Positions 62,501 to 64,000 of a stretch of DNA of 64,000 nucleotides are shown here, one piece after another (the first letter of the stretch is position 1; each line of letters starts with the position of its first letter). A program made the translations under genes and the position numbers. The stretch covers positions 1 to 64,000 of the forward strand of contig NZ_QMED01000022.1 of assembly GCF_003286125.1 (NCBI RefSeq), in the 5' to 3' direction. Under the pieces are notes generated by a model. It saw only the letters and a program-made list of their open reading frames with translations, was not told the origin of the DNA and did no database searches. This stretch comes from Algibacillus agarilyticus (GTDB lineage Bacteria; Pseudomonadota; Gammaproteobacteria; Enterobacterales; Alteromonadaceae).

Positions 62501-63368
62501 ACCCCATGTCGTTTGTATAGAAGGTACCTAAAGGATCTTTTGCGTTTTCGAAGTAGTTATTATCGACTTTAATTTGCGCGCCAATACGCGAGTTAATACC
62601 GGATTTGTTAATACCGTTAAAATAATTATTGTAAGTATGGCCAATACGACCGCGCATAAGTGGCACGCGCGAATCAATGTTTTCGTACAAATTATGATGA
62701 TAAGTTACCGGGCCATTTTGATCATCACTTGAGCTTGACCCCACTAAACCACCACGGCCTGAGTTACGTAAAATACTATACGAAAGCGTGACATATTTAG
62801 TATTAGCTTTCATGTCAAATAATGCGTCGTAACCATCTGATTCGCCACCTTGTGCTTCAAGCGTTACGTGGTCAACCCAGACATTGGAAACATCAGATTC
62901 CATCCCAATTGCATCGCCCCCATTAGATGTCGGCGAACCTGATTTTTTAACATTTCTAACGTGAACATTTTGAATAATAATATTGGATGATTTGCGAATA
63001 TGGATCCCGAGTTCGTCAAACAATGCACCGCTACCCACACCGACTAACGAAACATTGCTAATTTCCTTAAGTTCGATAACGCCATCTGCTGTATTACAGC
63101 TGTCACCTGAAACCTTGCTGGTATTGCTGTGGTTAATTGTGCCTTCTACTTGAATAATTATCGGTGTCTCACTTGACGGACGATTACATAAAGCCTCGTG
63201 TATTTGTGTGCCCGTTGTTGCATAAACGACATTACCACCTGCTCCCCCAGTTGTACCGCCATTTTGGGTATGAAACCCAGACGCCCCAGCCGTTGTTGCG
63301 TAGAGTGCAGACATAACCGCTGCCGCTCTGAGCGAGTATTTAAACGTTGTTGTTTTAGTTGTTTTCAT
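59577..63368 (-). CDS. Secreted multidomain lyase: PL1, discoidin-like, FN3-like, CBM35-like and second PL1
   Basis: 1263 residues; ribosome site AAGGTG; signal peptide ends TTAGASG. First PL1 module about 30-345 (WVDHVTLEAQGGES; GPVTYHHNLYENIDSR). A Pro/Thr/Asp/Glu repeat linker (EEPTDPIDPEEPTEPEQPTE) leads to a discoidin-like domain (about 400-525), an FN3-like domain (SDVTINWTSENITVTGQEIY), a CBM35/CBM6-type domain (about 630-750; YAISVPAAGTYTLASRYANG) and another linker. The second PL1-like module spans about 790-1260 (DIWIHQNTFDTTGDSAFDVK; RRVPLLRRGQTHLLNNVFYG). Unlike the gene at 56012 it has no lipobox, so it is secreted freely. Operator copy 5 is 86 bp upstream. Confidence 0.9.
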   Translation of the reverse strand: MKTTKTTTFKYSLRAAAVMSALYATTAGASGFHTQNGGTTGGAGGNVVYATTGTQIHEALCNRPSSETPIIIQVEGTINHSNTSKVSGDSCNTADGVIELKEISNVSLVGVGSGALFDELGIHIRKSSNIIIQNVHVRNVKKSGSPTSNGGDAIGMESDVSNVWVDHVTLEAQGGESDGYDALFDMKANTKYVTLSYSILRNSGRGGLVGSSSSDDQNGPVTYHHNLYENIDSRVPLMRGRIGHTYNNYFNGINKSGINSRIGAQIKVDNNYFENAKDPLGTFYTNDMGYWDISGNVFSASVIWTADDDDNHPAGPNPVSTTSVSLPYYYALDSAECAKQVVLAAAGANRGLAVSDGSCAIEPTDPVTPTDPEEPTDPIDPEEPTEPEQPTEPSDPNEGEVTDAGVNFSLNAGSDGSSKGAGSYGSVRDGDVSSYWSPSGSTGTISIKNLTNPINTVRIIEAAGSEGTIQAWRLVDHSTGETLTSGNGLSGYISFTETTVAKISLVIESASGTPKVAEFETYSATITTPAEPAEPDPTVGTVSATTQVAVSDVTINWTSENITVTGQEIYRDTDDNLSGRVRIASGVIGNSYTDENVVDGHYYYSVKITGDDGTKYNSTAVLASVLSEPTSLTIEENTNGFCSVEGEIQNEHSGYNGVGYANTDNEAGKTIKYAISVPAAGTYTLASRYANGSTDRPAAILVNDTLNGNLAFPDSGEWTDYTNTTTATINLDAGLNIVTLHATGSSGLANIDSLTVTGSAPVEGDCNGQIGDGVDPVEPTDPVEPTDPTDPTTPPDSIVVYPNATCAELINNDAINWRESALQTDQEIIECLSNSLGSPVGYGEKTTGGFDPQGGSNLIVITNNQPEDQILAAISSSDHNWIVFDKHDFANEASIMMYRPYCADPALTDALGVDEATCRDPYAYCAEKGMSSDTCLVEFFNDDLNDKNLPIRNYLIDSNTTIDGRGSNATFVFNGFKIGADSSGASTHQSENVIITNNKFIGVGHTEDHNLDPDMIRSTGESHDIWIHQNTFDTTGDSAFDVKVGAYDITVSFNKLVNVKRAALHGSSDSREINSQITTTIHNNLFVTTDDNFGASSYNTMRRVPLLRRGQTHLLNNVFYGYRKDVMSIRKGGSALVEDNLFMNPVDNSKGDDLADWQVELFADAVSEGNLEVYNSYVWESDATCYPLGASASIDVTDGNTPDMFADYSAASQNTINANRFNPGANLRNYVLATAGKKGKTPWVSSYNEGENNTMAAAPASCQ

Positions 63369-63453
63369 TTTTCACCTTTGTATTTATTAAAATAGGAGTT
63401 TCCGTACTCACTTTTTTTGTTTATTACCAAGCGATACTGTTACTTTAATAGTT

Positions 63454-63469
63454 TTGCTACCGGTGGCAA
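63454..63469. promoter_or_regulatory. Operator TTGCTACCGGTGGCAA, copy 5
   Basis: Full site, 86 bp upstream of the multidomain lyase start at 63368. Confidence 0.75.
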
Positions 63470-63804
63470 TTGTGTTTTTAGTTAAGCAAAAAAATTACCG
63501 TTTTTTGTTATTGCAAGATTTTTGCTCGCACTAGTATATGAGTTTTAAAACATCGTGCAATGTAATAAAAACTATAAAAAATAGGGGTTTTGTTTATTTA
63601 AGGTTAAAAAAACCATATGAAATATGGCTTTAACTGTGATTTATATCTATTGGGTATAAGTAAGTATGTAAAGTAATATTATTGATTTTATTAGTAAAAT
63701 AACTTTTTATATAGTTTTTTAAATATTGGTTAATATTTTTAGATTAAATTATATTCAATATATTTGGTTTTTTGTTAATTTTTTGTATAAGGTGTACTTG
63801 CTGA

Positions 63805-63820
63805 TTGCTACCGGTGGCAA
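63805..63820. promoter_or_regulatory. Operator TTGCTACCGGTGGCAA, copy 6
   Basis: Full site, 100 bp upstream of uxaA. It ties galacturonate catabolism to the same control as the lyases and TRAP operon. Confidence 0.75.
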
Positions 63821-63919
63821 TTTTCGGGACGTTAGCGTAAAATAATCCACATCGATCGCGCTGAGCGTAGAAGTAACACGGTAGTGCTCACCGTGTATTA
63901 AAACTGTGAGATATAAATA

Positions 63920-64000
63920 ATGAAAAAATTAATTTGTTTAAATACGGCTGATAATGTTGCGGTGGCACTCCAACCTTTAAAACAGGGTCAACAGTATTTA
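63920..64000 (+). CDS. uxaA: Altronate dehydratase, N-terminal 27 residues (cut by window edge)
   Basis: The frame starts at ATG 63920 and runs off the window. KKLICLNTADNVAVALQPLK matches the start of UxaA/altronate hydrolase, whose N-terminal SAF domain begins with the same DNAVAL-type pattern. The enzyme dehydrates altronate to 2-keto-3-deoxygluconate in galacturonate catabolism. Only the first part is visible, so other members of the same family (such as galactarate dehydratase) remain possible, but the pectin context and operator favour uxaA. Confidence 0.75.
   Translation, partial: MKKLICLNTADNVAVALQPLKQGQQYL

Larger units (their letters stand above)
63369..63919. other. Divergent promoter region between PL1 and uxaA
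   Basis: 551 bp, very AT-rich, with operators at both ends (63454-63469 and 63805-63820, 351 bp apart). No gene is seen. The arrangement would let one regulator control both directions, perhaps with looping. Confidence 0.65.

Noticed and set aside
1-64000. tRNA or rRNA genes, or a prophage
   Set aside because: No cloverleaf-like or rRNA-like sequence and no phage structural genes were seen on reading both strands.

Overview
The window looks like chromosomal DNA of a marine, plant- or alga-polysaccharide-degrading gammaproteobacterium of the Alteromonadales type (Catenovulum/Paraglaciecola-like). This rests on AT-rich DNA, TonB-dependent uptake beside secreted glycoside hydrolases, SSS and TRAP transporters, Fur boxes and gammaproteobacterial IS remnants. 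The assignment is inferred from gene content; I see no rRNA or tRNA gene to anchor it.

Layout. (1) 1-3.5 kb: fused, decayed ends of an IS110 and an IS3 transposase, then a ten-unit array of a 64-bp repeat with an internal hairpin, then two unrecognised genes. (2) 3.7-19.5 kb: a galactan (pectin side-chain) utilisation locus: two GH53 endo-galactanases (one secreted with a ricin-type lectin domain, one lipoprotein), a LacI-family regulator, a TonB-dependent receptor, a GH2 beta-galactosidase lipoprotein, an orphan periplasmic binding-type protein, an SSS sugar symporter and a large GH5-like enzyme. Its intergenic regions carry helically phased GGTAA/TTACC pentamers. (3) 19.5-20.7 kb: a decayed IS256 element and repeats. 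(4) 20.7-38.5 kb: an iron island bounded by a perfect 26-bp inverted repeat. It encodes a catecholate siderophore pathway (EntC, EntE, EntB, an EntF-like C-A-T-TE synthetase predicted to load serine, EntA), an exporter, a TonB-dependent receptor, two paralogous ChaN/EreA-like proteins and a PepSY/DUF2271/DUF4198 operon, with Fur boxes at four promoter regions. (5) 38.7-64 kb: a pectin (homogalacturonan) locus: TRAP transporter, Tat-exported GH28, PL1, a CE8-PL1 fusion, three large multidomain PL1 enzymes (two with two lyase modules), a LamG lipoprotein, a periplasmic sugar-binding-type protein and the start of uxaA. Six copies of the operator TTGCTACCGGTGGCAA tie this locus together.

A two-gene ATPase plus TOPRIM/RloB-like module (49.1-51.0 kb), resembling phage-defence pairs, sits inside the pectin locus and is flanked by imperfect direct repeats of about 80-100 bp, which suggests insertion as a unit.

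Functional reading: secreted lyases, esterase and GH28 cut homogalacturonan, TRAP imports the products and UxaA feeds galacturonate into central metabolism. GH53 enzymes cut galactan, the TonB receptor imports oligosaccharides, GH2 releases galactose and SSS imports it. The iron island supplies catechol siderophore. The best candidates for something undescribed are the twin EreA/ChaN-like proteins in a siderophore cluster that lacks a visible Fes esterase, the defence islet, the 64-bp hairpin array with its two unknown genes, and the two locus-specific operator families.
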